From Planctomycetota bacterium (GTDB lineage Bacteria; Planctomycetota; Phycisphaerae; Phycisphaerales; UBA1924), in NCBI GenBank assembly GCA_963204725.1, contig CAUJHH010000068.1, forward strand, positions 1 to 42,574: a stretch of 42,574 nt of DNA, written 5' to 3'. Below the pieces are notes generated by a model that saw nothing but the letters and a program-made list of their open reading frames with translations, did not search any database and was not told the origin of the DNA. This document shows, in pieces, positions 1 through 9,689 of the stretch; within the stretch, counting starts at the first letter, position 1; every line of letters starts with the position of its first letter. Both the position numbers and the translations under genes were made by a program.

Positions 1-167
1 GGCGTCTCACGGATCGTGAACGTGCGCCCGTCGCTCGCCGTCCATGTGCCAGCGAGCGACTTCGCACTGACCACCTCTGACTTCGCAAACACCGGGCTCT
101 GGTTGGTCTTGCAACCGGCGACGCAGCCTCCACCGAGCACCAACGCCGCCAGAATCACATGCTTCAT
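1..167 (-). CDS. small lipoprotein, 3' part outside window
   Basis: Only the first 55 or so codons are in the window. The product begins MKHVILAALVLGGGC and carries a signal peptide with cysteines after LGGG and VAG, so it is very likely a lipoprotein. The mature part contains SLAGTWTASDGRTFTI, reminiscent of small lipocalin-like or META-type 'LAGTW' domains, but too little is visible to assign a family. A good ribosome site (AAGGAG) lies about 8 bases before the ATG at 167. The gene is 74 bases downstream of the MoxR gene on the same strand and could be the last gene of that operon. Confidence 0.75.
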   Translation of the reverse strand, partial: MKHVILAALVLGGGCVAGCKTNQSPVFAKSEVVSAKSLAGTWTASDGRTFTIRET

Positions 168-241
168 CGCTCTCTCCTTGCGCCCCATCTCTGGACGCCT
201 TCTGTTTCTTTGGTGAGTTCCGCTTGCCATCATCCGCTCTC

Positions 242-1297
<1,056 letters not shown>

Positions 1298-1370
1298 GGT
1301 TCACACTCCGTGGTCGGGCGCCCGGCCACATGGCCGACAACCCGCGTGTCGCATTGCTGGTCGGGCGGGT

Positions 1371-4300
1371 CTACTGCTGGTCCTTGGTGTCCCTCGGACG
1401 TGATTGGTCCTCGATCTGTTCCTGGGCTCGTTTCTTGGCCTTCATCAGCGCGGACATCCCTTGCTCGCCATCGGACGGCGCATCGGGCCTCGTCTTTGGC
1501 TTCGGATCCGGCGCTTCGCTCGATCGCACATTCGAGAGCGGGCTCGGGCCGTCGAAACTCGCCCCCGGCGCGGCCTCGAACTTGCGGGCCGTGACTTCGC
1601 CGCTCGGCTCGGACCGGCTCGCCCCCGCCGATCCGGACTGCCCACCACGCAAGCGATCGGCATCGCCCATACGTTCGCGGGCCTTGTCGCGAGCCGCCTG
1701 CAGCGAACCCATCTGCGCGCCCTGCTTGACGCTGGACGCGCCGAAGAGTCTGCCAACCCAGCGCATAATCGCGGCGGGATCGACGCGAACCCGCCTAACC
1801 CCGACATCGACGAGGAAGAGCGCGAGCGAGGCGACCGCGAGCGACATCCAGATGGGCGTCGTTGCGACCGGCATCTTGATCCCATCGCGACGCCAGAGGT
1901 CGGCGTCGCGAGGATCGGCGGAGAGAATCTGCCCGTTCGTCATCTCCGCGACCTGACGAAGCAGGGGCGAGTTGTCCTTGATCGCACGGAACTCGTCGGC
2001 GAACGGACGCGCGATCGCGGCCTGGACGGCGCCCTCGATCATCGGCCCCTCTGCCTCCGGGCGCGCGACATACCGCAATCCGAGGAGGTATGTCCCTGCC
2101 TGCTCGGTCGGCACGCGCGCCTCGTACCGGCCGGGGCCAACCTGCTGGACCTGAACGTCGTCGCCGCCACCATCGGGGCGCGCCAGGCGGCCCTGGAACT
2201 GCGCGAAATTGAGGCGCTCGCCGCTCTGGTCGAGCGCGTCGATGGAGATCAGCGTCTGATCGCCCCTGTTCTCCGTCGTGATGCGGACATTGGCGGAGCC
2301 GCTCGGACGCATCGCCCAACGGATGTGCTGCTGCCAGAACTGATTGAACCCGGACCACCCGACCCACGCGGGGCTCCAGCGGGTCGCGCTGTCGGATGTA
2401 AAGGCCATGGCGCGGCCAAGCCCGAACTGCCATTGCGCCGCGATCGGGTCGTTCTCCTGCCCTCGCATCGTCACGACGCTCAGCCCCTCGCGATCCGCCG
2501 TCACCACGTAGCCGGAGATCGGGGGCACGCTGAGCACGCCGCGCATCGTCTCGGCGGCGGCATCCACGATGCGAGGCGTGAACGGCGTGCCCTCCCAGAT
2601 CAGCGATCGCCGGACGGTCTGCGCCTCCTTGATGAAGATCTGGGGCAGCTTCGCGAGCATCGCCTGCGAGTTGATCTCGTAGTGCTCTCCGCCGGTGTCC
2701 TTGGAGATCTTCTGCATCCGCGCCGTGTCCGCCGGTGAGTGCGGAAAGACGCCGACGGTGCTGATCGAGATCTTGGCGTCGATGAACTTCTGCAGGAGCG
2801 AGTTGGACGGGAGCGTCGGGTCGCCGTCGGAGATCATGATGATGTGCTTCTGGCCCGCGTTCACCTTGAGCAGGCCCTGGAGCGCGACATTGAGCGACGG
2901 AGAGAAGTCCGGCATGTCGCCGAAGACGAGATTGTTGATCGCCTGCTTGATCGCGCTCTTGTCGCCCAACTCCACCAGCGGATGCACCCAGTCGGTCGCG
3001 TTCCCGAACGAGTACTCGATGATCCCCGCGAGATCGAGGCGCGAGAGCGCATCCACCGCGGCGTTGGCCACCTGCTTCCCGTAGAAGACGCCCGAGGGCA
3101 TCTCCACGGAGTGAATGATGAGTACGAGTGCGCCGCGCGGCATCTGTCGCTTCTGGGGCGGATCGAGACGCACGGGCAGAACCTCTTCGATCGGCGAGCC
3201 GATCCAGCCACCCGCGCCATACGACTCCGGGCCGCCGATCATCACGAACCCGCCGCCGGAGTCGTGAACGTACTGCCTCAGCGCGACCTGCTGCGAGAGC
3301 GTGAACGAGTACGCGCTCTGATTCACCAGCACGACGGCGTCAAAGCCGTTGAGCTCTGTCAGCGATCCCGGGAACTGCTCGGGGGGGAGCGCCAGTGCTT
3401 CGATCCGGCCGGCCCGCATCGCGTCCATGAGCGGGCGGGCTTCCTGATCGTCGCGCGTGACAACGAGCACCCGTCCGCGGCCAGCCACAAACGTGACGGC
3501 AAGCGCACGGTTGTTCTCCATGATCGCGTCGCCGGACCCGCCAACGCCTGGCAGGGGTTCGAAGATCGCCTCAAACTCCTGCGGCCCGGCTCCGAAAAGC
3601 GTGAGCGGGACGACCTTGACGTTGACCCCGGGCGTGAGCGAGACTGGCATCGAGAGATCAGAGGAATCAGGATCGAGATCGATCTTTGTCCCGTTCTGGA
3701 GGATGGAGAGCAGGCCGTCGACGCGCGCGGTCGAGGTCAGCACGACCTTGATCGCAACCGTCTCTCCCATGCGGGCGGTCGCGGGCACAACCATGCGCTC
3801 GACGATCACCTCGCTGTCGTGCTGGTATTGGATCGGCAGGACGTCGATCGGCACACCCGCCGCACGCGCCGCCTCCGCCGCCTGAAGGAGCGATCCCTCC
3901 GTCTCGTTGCCGTCGGACATGAGGACCAAGCGATTCGCGGCGTTCTTGGGCATGACCGCCATCGCCAGACGAATCGCCGAGGCAAGGTCCGTGCCGTCGA
4001 GCGGGCCCGTGTCCTTGCGGTCCACGCCCCGGACCTCGGACTTGGGGAGGTCCTGGACGCGCGCATCTCGGGCGACGGTGATCACACCGAGTCGATCCCC
4101 AGGTTTCTTGTGCAGATCCGCCGCCTCCGCCATGTAGGAGTCCATCTGCAAGAGCAGCGGCGTCGGAATCGAGCGGCTCGCGTCCAGCACCGCCGTCACG
4201 CTCACGTCCTTGCTGGTCTTGCGGGTGTGCGGCTCGGCAAGGACAAGCACAAGGAGCGTGATGAGCAGGAGCCGGATGCCGATCGCGACCTTGCGCGACA

Positions 4301-4481
4301 TCGAACTCAGCCCCGAGAGATTCCTGCGTGCGATCCAGACCGCGAGTGTGAGCAGGATCGGCAGCAGAATCAGGAAGATGGGCGAGTCAAACTGGACCGG
4401 CCCGAGCGTGATCGAAGCCAGCGTCGCTGCGCCCGCGCCCGACAAGTCGAGATGTTGGAGCCCGATCGGGAGCGACATCAC
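1371..4481 (-). CDS. membrane protein with two VWA-like domains and a GATase-like domain
   Basis: A 1036-residue protein. Two hydrophobic helices (about 34-52 and 65-83) anchor the N-terminus, as in BatA/BatB-type proteins. A first VWA domain follows, with the metal-site motif DASRS at 100-104 and LMSDGNETEG near 187-196. A class I glutamine-amidotransferase-like domain (about 335-440) has GGGFVMIGGPESYGAGGW but no visible catalytic cysteine. A second VWA-like domain (about 450-620) keeps SDGDP near 551-555 but has lost the DxSxS motif (it reads IIHSVEMPSG). A last TM helix lies near 895-915, before a polar tail. The start ATG overlaps the stop of the NHL gene by 4 bp. Expected role: membrane partner of the MoxR ATPase. 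Confidence 0.93.
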   Translation of the reverse strand: MMSLPIGLQHLDLSGAGAATLASITLGPVQFDSPIFLILLPILLTLAVWIARRNLSGLSSMSRKVAIGIRLLLITLLVLVLAEPHTRKTSKDVSVTAVLDASRSIPTPLLLQMDSYMAEAADLHKKPGDRLGVITVARDARVQDLPKSEVRGVDRKDTGPLDGTDLASAIRLAMAVMPKNAANRLVLMSDGNETEGSLLQAAEAARAAGVPIDVLPIQYQHDSEVIVERMVVPATARMGETVAIKVVLTSTARVDGLLSILQNGTKIDLDPDSSDLSMPVSLTPGVNVKVVPLTLFGAGPQEFEAIFEPLPGVGGSGDAIMENNRALAVTFVAGRGRVLVVTRDDQEARPLMDAMRAGRIEALALPPEQFPGSLTELNGFDAVVLVNQSAYSFTLSQQVALRQYVHDSGGGFVMIGGPESYGAGGWIGSPIEEVLPVRLDPPQKRQMPRGALVLIIHSVEMPSGVFYGKQVANAAVDALSRLDLAGIIEYSFGNATDWVHPLVELGDKSAIKQAINNLVFGDMPDFSPSLNVALQGLLKVNAGQKHIIMISDGDPTLPSNSLLQKFIDAKISISTVGVFPHSPADTARMQKISKDTGGEHYEINSQAMLAKLPQIFIKEAQTVRRSLIWEGTPFTPRIVDAAAETMRGVLSVPPISGYVVTADREGLSVVTMRGQENDPIAAQWQFGLGRAMAFTSDSATRWSPAWVGWSGFNQFWQQHIRWAMRPSGSANVRITTENRGDQTLISIDALDQSGERLNFAQFQGRLARPDGGGDDVQVQQVGPGRYEARVPTEQAGTYLLGLRYVARPEAEGPMIEGAVQAAIARPFADEFRAIKDNSPLLRQVAEMTNGQILSADPRDADLWRRDGIKMPVATTPIWMSLAVASLALFLVDVGVRRVRVDPAAIMRWVGRLFGASSVKQGAQMGSLQAARDKARERMGDADRLRGGQSGSAGASRSEPSGEVTARKFEAAPGASFDGPSPLSNVRSSEAPDPKPKTRPDAPSDGEQGMSALMKAKKRAQEQIEDQSRPRDTKDQQ

Positions 4482-5548
4482 GAGCCCTCCCCGGCGCCGA
4501 CCGGCGCGTGAGAGAGGGTGGGCGCGTCGCCACGCCGCGTCTGCCCGGGACGAGGAGAGCGGAACGCCTGGATGCGGTTGTTGCCGGTGTCGAGGACATA
4601 GGCCGTGCGCCCGATCATCGCGATCGACCAGGGCGTTACGAGCTCGCCGACTCCGCGCCCCGGCTTGCCGAAGGTCTCTATGCCTCGCCCCGTCTTCATC
4701 TCGATCCGCTGCACACGGCCATTCTCATATTCCACGACGAGCGCGGTGCCATCGTCGAGCAGCGCGAGACTGTATGGATACTTGAACTGGCCGAGCTCCC
4801 GACCCGCGGTCTCAGGAGAGCCGATCCACGCGATGAGCGCGCCGTCGAAAGTGAATCGACCGATGCGATGGTTGCACGCATCCACCACGACAAGCTCGCG
4901 ATTCGCCTCGTCGACCACCAGCGACTGAGGCCGGTTGAACTCAACCTCGGTCGGGTGCTCGCCTGTGCCGAACCTGCCGAAGGCGAACTGGAACTCAAAT
5001 CGCTCGTTGAACACACTGACGCGATCGTCGCCCCCATATTCGGAGACGTAGATCCGCGTACCAAACGCGGGGTCTTCAACCACCGCGACGTCGGTCGGGT
5101 AGATGAACTGGCCGGGCCCGGTGCCGTACGAGCCGAACTCGGCGACGATCGGCGCCTCGGCCCGCGGATCCTCCCCGGGCCCATAGATCAGCACGCGGCT
5201 CTCGTGCGTGTCCGCAACGATCGTCACACGCCGGCCCCCGAGCATCGCGCACGTCACGCCCACCGGCATGCCGTTGTCGTGGCGCGGCGTCTTCCATTCC
5301 ACCAGCGGCTCGCCCGTCGCGGCATCCAGCTTTTGCACCCGCGCCGCCTTGTCGATCACCCAGAGGATCGAACCATCGGTGTCGATCGCGCGCGGCGTCG
5401 CAAACTGGCCGGGCCAGAGTCCGACCGATCCGATCGTCGCCACAACCTCCAGCGGCCGATCCGCGGCCTCTCCCGAAGACCCACCGCACCCCTGAACGGC
5501 GAGGGCCAAAGAGAGCGCCGATGCGAGCGCGAGCACTCGGCGCGGCAT
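4478..5548 (-). CDS. NHL-repeat beta-propeller lipoprotein
   Basis: A 356-residue secreted protein. The N-terminus MPRRVLALASALSLALAVQGC is a signal peptide ending in a lipobox-like VQGC. The rest is a series of NHL repeats, recognised by recurring G.GPGQF..P and FNRPQSLVVD-type strands, ending in YVLDTGNNRIQAF. Such six-bladed propellers bind proteins or ligands, and no catalytic site is evident. An open frame continues upstream to 5869, but it runs antisense to the permease gene and lacks protein character, so the ATG just before the signal peptide is chosen. The stop overlaps the VWA gene start (ATGA), so the two are translationally coupled. Confidence 0.9.
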   Translation of the reverse strand: MPRRVLALASALSLALAVQGCGGSSGEAADRPLEVVATIGSVGLWPGQFATPRAIDTDGSILWVIDKAARVQKLDAATGEPLVEWKTPRHDNGMPVGVTCAMLGGRRVTIVADTHESRVLIYGPGEDPRAEAPIVAEFGSYGTGPGQFIYPTDVAVVEDPAFGTRIYVSEYGGDDRVSVFNERFEFQFAFGRFGTGEHPTEVEFNRPQSLVVDEANRELVVVDACNHRIGRFTFDGALIAWIGSPETAGRELGQFKYPYSLALLDDGTALVVEYENGRVQRIEMKTGRGIETFGKPGRGVGELVTPWSIAMIGRTAYVLDTGNNRIQAFRSPRPGQTRRGDAPTLSHAPVGAGEGS

Positions 5549-5621
5549 CGTTCCGCGCCTCTCGCGCAAGCGTGTGGTCCTCCCGGGCTGCGCACCATCG
5601 CCCATCAGCATGCTCGCCATC

Positions 5622-7268
5622 TTACGAAAGACCGCCGGTCGTGCGTTCGACCCGTTCCCGAACCATGAGCAACCATCCGATGCTCGTCGTGAGGAGGATC
5701 CCCGATCCGACGATCCAGACCGCTGCCGCCGACATCTCCTCGATGCGGGCAAAATGAAGATAGTTGAGAATCTGGCGCGCCAGATTTCCCGGGCCGGGGG
5801 GCTGCACCACCACCGAGCACTCGATCTCTGTGAATGAGAGCAACCCGGCGCCGAGCCCGGCCGCAGCAAGCAGCGGGAAGTTGAGCATCAGGCCGGTTCG
5901 TGCGAAGCCGAGTAGGGTCTCTGCCCCGTCGGCACGGCGCAGATCCCGCAGGTTCGGATGTTCGAGCCGAACCATCGCGCACCCCGCAATCGCGCCGATC
6001 CACCCGAAGCGAGCGACGTGTGCCAGCACCTCGATGAGCATGCCGGACGTCACGTTCCCGCTCGCATCCAGCCTATTCCAACCTCCCACAAGTCCAGTGC
6101 CAACAAGGACTCCCGGCGAAAGCCCGAGCATGAGCATCGCACGCACAAACCCTCGCCCGACGCGAAGCGGCATGCCTCGTGCGCTCAGGGCAAGCCCGGT
6201 CGCGATCGCGATCACACCGATCGCACCGGCAGTCATTCCGCCGACCGCGAGACCGTGCACCACGCCCTCACCGCTGATCCGCCAGAATCGCCCGATCGAA
6301 TGGAGGTTTCGAGTGCTGAGCACGAGCGCGGCGGTCGGCACCACCACCGAGAGCCCAACCAACCAACAGAGCGTCAGGGTTCCGCGCGTGCTCGCGCGCA
6401 TGCCCTCCCGAGTGGCGTGGGCTGCGCGGCCACCCGTCGCCCAGGCGGTGGCCCTGCTCCCGAGCCACCATCCGGCGACGCAAGCGATAGTCCACAGCGG
6501 CCACGCGACCAGCAAGGCCCGCCACGCCTGATCGGGAGGGAGTCGATCGAGCGTGAGCCAGACAGAGATCGCCAGCGTTGGCACATTCGCGACATGCAGC
6601 GGGATCGCGGTTCCAAGCGCGAGCAGTCCGACCAGCATGATCGAGAGCAGGATGCTCGGCCTGAGCAGCCGCACGAGGAGCACGCAACGGCGGAGAATGC
6701 CGGGGGACTCGGCCCGGATCAGTTGGAAGAGATCCGCATCCAACCGGCGGACATGCGCCCCGATGATGATCGCCGCGAGCGGCCAGAGCCAGAGCACCAT
6801 GCCGAGGATCGCAAATGCCACATTCGCCGCGTGGCCCACCTCTCCAGCTCTCGCCCCGGGCAGTGATCCGATCCAATCGCCGAGCCACGTTCCAGGGGCG
6901 CGGAAGACGCTCCAGCCCGCGTACGAGAGATACGACGGAAGCGCGAGTGGCAGCATGACCAGCACGCGTCCAAACGCCCCCGCCGCACGCGCCCGCCACG
7001 CGCCGAACAAGCCGATCACGGTCGCGCAGACGCCCACACCCAGTGACGCGAGCAGCGAGTTTCCAAAGAGTGGTAAGACTGGTGGCGTTTCGACCAAAGG
7101 CCCACTTTGAGTGCTATGCGGAATAAAGGCCACGCCCAGGGGCACCGCGAGCAGCACGAGCACGATCGCCAACAGACCGGCCGACACGACCGTCGCGGGC
7201 GTTCTCTCGCGCGGACGGCGAGTTCCGGCACCGTTCTCGCTTTGGTGTGGTTTGTCGTGACTCACCAT
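5622..7268 (-). CDS. ABC-type (Fe3+-like) transporter permease
   Basis: A 548-residue integral membrane protein with about twelve hydrophobic segments, arranged as a duplicated permease unit like FbpB/SfuB iron permeases. Each half carries an EAA-like cytoplasmic loop: LIRAESPGILRRCVLL near the middle and LRRADGAETLLGFARTGL near the C-terminus. It should import a substrate with a periplasmic binding protein and an ATPase, but neither is in the window and the substrate cannot be told. It lies 73 bases upstream of the NHL gene on the same strand. A 16-bp palindrome sits directly before the start codon. Confidence 0.85.
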   Translation of the reverse strand: MVSHDKPHQSENGAGTRRPRERTPATVVSAGLLAIVLVLLAVPLGVAFIPHSTQSGPLVETPPVLPLFGNSLLASLGVGVCATVIGLFGAWRARAAGAFGRVLVMLPLALPSYLSYAGWSVFRAPGTWLGDWIGSLPGARAGEVGHAANVAFAILGMVLWLWPLAAIIIGAHVRRLDADLFQLIRAESPGILRRCVLLVRLLRPSILLSIMLVGLLALGTAIPLHVANVPTLAISVWLTLDRLPPDQAWRALLVAWPLWTIACVAGWWLGSRATAWATGGRAAHATREGMRASTRGTLTLCWLVGLSVVVPTAALVLSTRNLHSIGRFWRISGEGVVHGLAVGGMTAGAIGVIAIATGLALSARGMPLRVGRGFVRAMLMLGLSPGVLVGTGLVGGWNRLDASGNVTSGMLIEVLAHVARFGWIGAIAGCAMVRLEHPNLRDLRRADGAETLLGFARTGLMLNFPLLAAAGLGAGLLSFTEIECSVVVQPPGPGNLARQILNYLHFARIEEMSAAAVWIVGSGILLTTSIGWLLMVRERVERTTGGLS

Positions 7269-7270
7269 GG

Positions 7271-7286
7271 GCGGAGTCTACTCCGC
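7271..7286. promoter_or_regulatory. perfect palindrome before permease start
   Basis: GCGGAGT-CT-ACTCCGC is a 7-2-7 perfect inverted repeat ending three bases before the permease ATG (7268, minus strand). In the mRNA it would form a short hairpin that sequesters the only GGAG-like ribosome site. In DNA it could be a repressor site. Function inferred only. Confidence 0.4.
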
Positions 7287-7416
7287 ACCTGCCTTGATTG
7301 GGGAGTTGTCCGGTGTTCGCCGTTGAAGCCGCGTTCGCGTATCATGCCCGGCTTCCGACCGGCCCGAACGTGGCGTCTTCGTTCGGTGTTCGTGCGATAC
7401 TCGCGGACCCAGACAC

Positions 7417-7884
7417 ATGATGGACATGAAGAAGCTCGCCGAGTTGGTTCAGTTGATGACCGACAACGGCCTGACCGAATTGGAACTCAAGGACGGCGAG
7501 GAGACCGTCGTCCTCAAACGCGGCCCATCCGGCGTCCAGATGCCCCCCCACCTGATGGCCCCCCAGATGATGATGCCCATGGGCGGGCAGATGGCGGCGC
7601 CCGCCGGCTCAGCCGCCGCGGCTGGCGGTGCCCCAGCCGACGCCGGCCTGGTCGCGATCGAATCCCCCATGGTCGGCACGTTCTACTCCTCGTCCAACCC
7701 CGACGCCCCGCCCTTCGCGAAGGTCGGCGGCCAGATCAGCCCCGGCTCGGTTGTCTGCCTCGTTGAGGCCATGAAAGTCTTCAACGAGATCAAAGCCGAG
7801 GTCTCCGGCACCATCGAGCGCGTCCTCGTCAAGAGCGGCGACGCGGTCGAGTTCGGGCAGAAGCTGTTTCTGGTGAAGCCGTAG
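7417..7884 (+). CDS. accB: biotin carboxyl carrier protein of acetyl-CoA carboxylase
   Basis: A 155-residue protein with the classical layout. An N-terminal helical region ([20 protein letters not shown]) is followed by a Met/Ala/Gly/Pro-rich linker (about 42-76). The C-terminal biotinyl domain starts at SPMVGTFY and has the biotin-accepting lysine in EAMKVFNE (K120). It carries carboxybiotin between the carboxylase and the transferase in the first step of fatty acid synthesis. accC follows on the same strand, but about 440 bp away rather than adjacent, because a repeat-flanked four-helix-bundle gene lies between them. Start chosen at the first of three in-frame ATGs (codons 1, 2 and 4). Confidence 0.97.
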   Translation: MMDMKKLAELVQLMTDNGLTELELKDGEETVVLKRGPSGVQMPPHLMAPQMMMPMGGQMAAPAGSAAAAGGAPADAGLVAIESPMVGTFYSSSNPDAPPFAKVGGQISPGSVVCLVEAMKVFNEIKAEVSGTIERVLVKSGDAVEFGQKLFLVKP

Positions 7885-7893
7885 AAAGCCACC

Positions 7894-7934
7894 AAGTCAC
7901 GGAGTCACAAAGTCACGAAGTGGAGGAGTGACGG
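7894..7934. repeat. left 8-bp-periodic repeat array
   Basis: Five degenerate 8-bp units of the AGTCACGG type (AGTCACGG, AGTCACAA, AGTCACGA, AGTGGAGG, AGTGACGG) fill the space between the accB stop and the four-helix gene. The last units supply its ribosome site (GGAGG). The 14-mer AGTCACGGAGTCAC at 7895-7908 is the exact reverse complement of 8296-8309 and of 8304-8317. Confidence 0.85.
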
Positions 7935-8299
7935 GTGAAGACCTTTCGTGACATCGTGGCGTGGCAGAAGGGCGTTCAGCTCGCAAAGGCTATCTACAAG
8001 GCCACCGCCAAGATGCAGCCGGAAGAACGATTTGGTCTGACTTCCCAGATACGGCGCGCCGCCATTGCCGTTCCCTCCAACATTGCGGAAGGCTACGGCA
8101 GAGAATCCAAAGCTGACTTCCTTCGGTTCCTGCGGACAGCGAGGGCTCGTTGTATGAACTGCAGACACAGATCCATCTTGCCCGCGAACTCGACCTGCTC
8201 GTGGCCAACCCCGAACTCGACGCCCTTGTCGCAGAAACCGATCGCGTGCTTCAGGCATTTATCCGCGGCCTGAACAACAGAAAACTTCGCACTCCGTGA
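7935..8299 (+). pseudogene. four-helix-bundle protein (S23/IVP family), frameshifted
   Basis: The frame begins VKTFRDIVAWQKGVQLAKAIY and continues through SQIRRAAIAVPSNIAEGYGR, the hallmark of the 23S-rRNA-intervening-sequence four-helix family (TIGR02436-like). After FLRFLRTAR the frame is lost. A single missing G in the GGG run at 8143-8145 would restore GSLYELQTQIHLAREL and then DLLVANPELDALVAETDRV to the TGA at 8299, giving a normal length of about 121 residues. Unshifted, the frame runs to 8273 with non-family sequence. GTG start with a strong GGAGG site. The stop codon lies inside the right-hand repeat array. Either a recent inactivation or a sequencing error in the G run. Confidence 0.85.
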
Positions 8300-8318
8300 C
8301 TCCGTGACTCCGTGACTG
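8289..8318. repeat. right 8-bp tandem repeat array
   Basis: ACTCCGTG is repeated three times and then broken by ACTGG. It is inverted relative to the left array at 7894-7934, so the two form terminal inverted repeats around the four-helix-bundle gene. The array ends only about 9 bases before the accC ATG. Confidence 0.88.
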
Positions 8319-8326
8319 GATCCCCA

Positions 8327-9667
8327 ATGTTTCGACGAATACTCATCGCAAACCGCGGCGAGATCGCCCTCCGCATCATCCGTGCCTGCCGCGAGCTCGG
8401 CGTCGAAGCCGTCTGCGTGTACTCCACCGCCGACAAGGACGCGCCGTACCTCAAGCTCGCCGACCGCGCCATCTGCATCGGCCCGCCCCCGGCCCGCGAG
8501 TCGTACATCAACATCCCCAAGATCATCGCCGCGGCGGAGATCGCCGACGTCGACGCGATCCACCCCGGCTACGGCTTCCTCTCGGAGCGTGCAGACTTCG
8601 CGCAGATCTGCCGCGACTGCAAGATCGAGTTCATCGGCCCCTCGCCGGAGGCCATGGCCAAGCTCGGCGATAAGGTCGAGTGCAAACGCACCGCCAAGGC
8701 CGCAAAGGTGCCGATCTTCCCCGGCTCCGAGGGCGCGATCGAGGACGAGGAAGAGGCCGTCAAGGTCGCCTCGGAAATCGGTTACCCCGTCATCATCAAG
8801 GCCTCCGCAGGCGGCGGTGGGCGCGGCATGAAGGTCTGCCACAACGAGGCGACCCTTCGCACCAACCTCCGCATCGCCAGCCAGGAGGCCCTCGCCGCCT
8901 TCGGCAACGGCGCAGTCTTCATCGAGAAGTTCCTCGAGCACGCCCGCCACGTCGAGGTCCAGGTCCTCGGCGACAAGCACGGCCACGCCATCCACCTCTA
9001 TGAGCGTGACTGCTCAACCCAGCGACGCCACCAGAAACTCATTGAAGAGGCCCCCGGTCCGCTGATCGATCGCAAGCGCCGCGACGCGACTTGCGAGGCC
9101 GCCGCGCGCCTCATCAAGGCCGCTGAATACTCGGGCGCCGCCACCGTCGAGTTCCTGATGGATGGCAAGCAGAACTTCTACATGCTCGAGGTGAACACGC
9201 GCGTGCAGGTCGAGCACCCGGTCACCGAGATGATCACCGGCGTCGACATCGTCAAGATGTCCATCCTCGTCGCCTCCGGCGAGCCGCTCCCCTACAAGCA
9301 GAAGGACATCTCCATCCGTGGCCACGCCATGGAGTGCCGCATCAACGCCGAGGACCCCGACAAGAACTTCATGCCCTGCGCCGGTCGCATCACGACCTTC
9401 GAGCCGCCCGGCGGCCCGGGTGTCCGCCTCGACACGCACGTCGTCACCGGGTACATGGTCCCCCCGAACTATGACTCCATGATCGGCAAGCTGATCGTCC
9501 ACGCCGACGATCGCGAGCAGTGCATGAACCGCATGGCCCGCGCCCTCCGCGAGTTCAACGTCGGCCCGATCAAGACGACCATCCCGCTCCACCAGCGCCT
9601 CATGGAGAACGCTGACTTCCGCAAGGGCGGCGTGGATATCCACTATCTGGAGCGATTGCTGAAGTAG
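8327..9667 (+). CDS. accC: biotin carboxylase subunit of acetyl-CoA carboxylase
   Basis: A 446-residue ATP-grasp enzyme that carboxylates the biotin on AccB. It starts MFRRILIANRGEIALRIIRA, typical of the family. The glycine-rich ATP loop is ASAGGGGRGMKV, and the metal/bicarbonate-site motif is EVNTRVQVEHPVTEM. Length matches the E. coli enzyme. A GTG five codons upstream (8312) is in frame but lies inside the tandem repeat, so the ATG at 8327 is preferred. No good ribosome site is visible; the inserted repeat may have displaced the original leader. Confidence 0.97.
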   Translation: MFRRILIANRGEIALRIIRACRELGVEAVCVYSTADKDAPYLKLADRAICIGPPPARESYINIPKIIAAAEIADVDAIHPGYGFLSERADFAQICRDCKIEFIGPSPEAMAKLGDKVECKRTAKAAKVPIFPGSEGAIEDEEEAVKVASEIGYPVIIKASAGGGGRGMKVCHNEATLRTNLRIASQEALAAFGNGAVFIEKFLEHARHVEVQVLGDKHGHAIHLYERDCSTQRRHQKLIEEAPGPLIDRKRRDATCEAAARLIKAAEYSGAATVEFLMDGKQNFYMLEVNTRVQVEHPVTEMITGVDIVKMSILVASGEPLPYKQKDISIRGHAMECRINAEDPDKNFMPCAGRITTFEPPGGPGVRLDTHVVTGYMVPPNYDSMIGKLIVHADDREQCMNRMARALREFNVGPIKTTIPLHQRLMENADFRKGGVDIHYLERLLK

Positions 9668-9689
9668 ACACCCAGTATCCGGCCCTTGC

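Noticed and set aside
5549..5869. N-terminal extension of the NHL protein
   Set aside because: It overlaps the permease gene on another frame, has no family match and precedes a clear signal peptide.
8312..8326. GTG start for accC five codons upstream
   Set aside because: It lies inside the 8-bp tandem repeat; AccC proteins begin at the ATG (MFRRILIANRG).
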